A stretch of DNA of 64,000 bases from CAYXLW01 sp964466055. Lineage in GTDB: Bacteria; Patescibacteriota; Gracilibacteria; GCA-2401425. The notes beneath the pieces were generated by a model. The model searched no databases. It saw only the letters and a list, made by a program, of their open reading frames with translations, and was not told the DNA's origin. The translations under genes were made by a program, and so were the position numbers. The stretch is from the NCBI GenBank assembly GCA_964466055.1, contig CAYXLW010000001.1, positions 124,001 to 188,000 on the forward strand. Reading direction: 5' to 3'. Every line of letters begins with the position of its first letter. Position 1 is the stretch's first letter. Positions 63,600-64,000 of the stretch are shown in pieces.

Positions 63600-63835
63600 A
63601 AATATATTTGGATATTTTTGGGATTCCATTCATGAATATGCTGGTTATTTAGGATAGATATCATAAAAAAGGAATTAGAACCAATCTTGTAAAATTTTGG
63701 AAAAAAGAAATGAAAAAATATAAGCACAAATTGGTTATGACATTGTCATGGGCTAATGAAGAAGGACAGCACTTTTACAGAAAATTAGGCTACAATGATA
63801 TGGGTGTATTGTTCAAAATTATTAATAAAATCTAG
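63600..63835 (+). pseudogene. GNAT acetyltransferase remnant with an internal stop
   Basis: One frame reads the fragment IYLDIFGIPFMNMLVI, then TAG (63650-63652), then DRYHKKGIRTNLVKFWKKE followed by KLVMTLSWANEEGQHFY, RKLGYNDMGVLFKI and TAG at 63833. The order of a basic acetyl-CoA loop (HKKGI) and a final FYRKLGY element is the C-terminal half of a GNAT-fold acetyltransferase. The N-terminal half is absent. Confidence 0.65.
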
Positions 63836-63989
63836 TATAGAAATTTAGTAGGATTTATAAATTAAAAATTTTAACAATATCTCATTTTAATATATTAATT
63901 TTTGTGGCTTATTTTAGCCATTATTTTGCTATTGCTTTTTTAAAAGAAAAAATGATAATTAATATAATTTATCTCTTAATTTACACACC

Positions 63990-64000
63990 ATGGCTGGAAA
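63990..64000 (+). CDS. Start of the next gene (truncated by the window)
   Basis: An ATG at 63990 opens MAGK and runs off the end of the window. The beginning would fit DnaK and many other proteins, so no identity can be given. The 154 bases upstream are AT-rich without a recognisable promoter. Confidence 0.3.

Overview
The window is a 64-kb AT-rich bacterial segment that uses the standard genetic code: TGA is a true stop at the ends of several intact genes (8230-8232, 19277-19279). Small housekeeping proteins, gene orders and several lineage-flavoured proteins (a tandem CxxC zinc-ribbon/RGR protein, a small conserved unknown beside PilT, an IspDF fusion, a giant unknown protein) suggest a candidate-phyla-radiation (Patescibacteria) genome. 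Because TGA is stop, the Gracilibacteria/Absconditabacteria code is excluded. Peregrinibacteria is a reasonable guess but unproven. Strong Shine-Dalgarno sequences are nearly absent and several genes seem to start with TTG. A 100-N scaffold gap lies at 59874-59973.

Layout. 1-6400: rpoB (3' part), ssb and rpoC, with ssb placed unusually between the two polymerase genes. 6480-9800: glutamate dehydrogenase, an ASCH-like protein and aspartokinase behind a candidate attenuator. 9870-14225: NAD synthesis (nadC, nadA, nadK) interrupted by a pair of paralogous membrane proteins on the other strand. 14280-19280: dnaX, an O-antigen-ligase-like protein, aspS. 19330-21770 (minus): PssA-type phosphatidylserine synthase and an AEC transporter. 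21970-25350: membrane-anchored DsbA, a conserved unknown, PilT. 25570-29250: an APH-like kinase, VanW, RecR, Fmt. 29427-29885: tmRNA.

Directly after the tmRNA lies an accessory island (about 29.9-36.1 kb): a Fic protein, a 1261-residue restriction-modification protein fused to a C-terminal P-loop kinase and translationally coupled to a DUF2188-like gene, then a small minus-strand locus split by a 21-unit CT/GA dinucleotide tract that looks like a phase-variable contingency gene. After it come a lipoprotein with an Lgt homologue, a calcium P-type ATPase with a Ca2+/cation antiporter, and the zinc-ribbon protein. 44.1-56.3 kb is mostly minus strand: an unknown, dCMP deaminase, a small membrane protein, gyrA, ispDF and a 2133-residue protein of unknown function. 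56.4-63.8 kb holds YggS, an unknown, MutL, the gapped tandem repeat, an HD-type alarmone hydrolase, HolB, RicT, a TPR protein and a broken acetyltransferase.

Short palindromic intergenic repeats of two families recur across the window, and copies of one family appear to serve as terminators. No CRISPR array, rRNA, recognisable tRNA, transposase or integrase was seen.
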